Shown here one piece after another: positions 5,502 to 5,982 of a DNA stretch of 5,982 nt. Within the stretch, counting starts at the first letter, position 1. Each line of letters starts with the position of its first letter. The DNA comes from CAYNEO01 sp964396245. GTDB lineage: Bacteria > Zixibacteria > MSB-5A5 > GN15 > FEB-12. Location of the stretch: positions 1 through 5,982 of the forward strand of contig CAYNEO010000086.1 of NCBI GenBank assembly GCA_964396245.1, read 5' to 3'. The position numbers were made by a program, and so were the translations under genes. Below the pieces are notes generated by a model. That model worked only from the letters and a program-made list of their open reading frames with translations, searched no databases and had not been told where the DNA came from.

Positions 5502-5982
5502 AACTCACTCCTTTCACCATGACCACATCTTCAAAACCTGCGTCTCGATCACAGGCCGTATTTGCATGACATCTGTGGAACTGCTGTTATGCAGAAAGGA
5601 AAGGGCGATGTCGGTTATGTGATGATTTTCCTTTTTGTGAACTCTTATGGATAATCAACTCCATATCCGCCTTTTACGCAAGCGGATTTCTCACCCCGTC
5701 ACACGAATCCCCTGTTGCCCCCGCATCTCCGCCCCGGCTTTTCACTTGCAAACTCCTGTCCTGTCGGATATATTTTCCTTTGAAGTGGGAGTAACAAGCG
5801 GGCGGAGAAATTACAACCGATGCAGATCATATCACCACTTGTTATTGTGACTTACTGAAATCAATTCGAACTGTTAACTGCTCTAAAGGAAAACGAGACA
5901 CGACCCCGAACACGACAGCGCAAAACCAACGTCTCAATAGACGGATCTATTTCCGAGCCCTTGACCGCGCTAAGCAAAACGC
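5502..5982. other. No convincing gene; intergenic region upstream of the LRR lipoprotein
   Basis: I find no coding frame with a plausible ribosome site or protein-like composition on either strand. The longest forward frame (5647-5850) has no Shine-Dalgarno site and an unremarkable, proline- and arginine-rich translation. The region should contain the promoter of the minus-strand lipoprotein gene, but no strong minus-strand -35/-10 pair stands out. The right end may be the leader of a gene beyond the window. Confidence 0.6.
5746..5774 (+). promoter_or_regulatory. Candidate sigma70-type promoter pointing out of the window
   Basis: TTGCAA (5746-5751) and TATATT (5769-5774) are separated by exactly 17 bases and match the consensus at 4 of 6 and 5 of 6 positions. 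It points rightward, away from the LRR gene, into about 200 bases without a gene, so it may serve a gene starting after the window or an untranslated RNA. It could also be chance. Confidence 0.4.

Noticed and set aside
5647..5850. 67-residue forward frame in the right-hand intergenic region
   Set aside because: No Shine-Dalgarno site and no recognisable composition or motif; it also spans the candidate promoter at 5746-5774.

Overview
The window looks like a chromosomal piece from an uncultured, moderately GC-rich Gram-negative-type bacterium, recovered as a metagenome scaffold. It holds exactly 100 Ns, the usual scaffolding spacer. Two lipoproteins, one of them an FN3 plus internalin-type LRR protein with a 'GDDGDMGTASQYDLRY' stretch, resemble proteins I associate with FCB-group candidate phyla such as Zixibacteria. 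That placement is inferred from style only; no marker gene is present.

Layout. 1-67: 3' part of a tRNA-Ser (anticodon GGA) with a rho-independent terminator at 78-108. 182-1270 (+): lipoprotein with five repeated W-T-K / M-W-Y blades, a GH43/GH32/GH130-like five-bladed beta-propeller. 1463-1675 (+) and 1727-2329 (+): a small YozG-like XRE repressor followed by a polytopic membrane protein, preceded by a strongly AT-rich promoter region with a dyad. 2346-3629 (-): exported protein whose overall pattern recalls DUF2268/DUF5700 zinc peptidases but which lacks the zinc-binding histidines. 3716-4040: tandem array of a 50-bp hairpin-bearing repeat, interrupted by the 100-N gap. 4197-4499 (+): 100-residue NIPSNAP/dimeric alpha-beta-barrel-like protein. 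4527-5501 (-): FN3 plus LRR lipoprotein. 5502-5982: no convincing gene.

The genes do not form one pathway. Three of the six proteins appear to be exported or lipid-anchored and a fourth is an integral membrane protein, so the region leans toward the cell envelope. The only likely operon is the regulator/membrane-protein pair. The most notable non-coding element is the 50-bp array, which lies between two divergently transcribed genes. I see no CRISPR array, transposase, integrase or recognised defence system. The best leads are the tandem hairpin array, the apparent pseudo-peptidase and the regulator/membrane-protein module.
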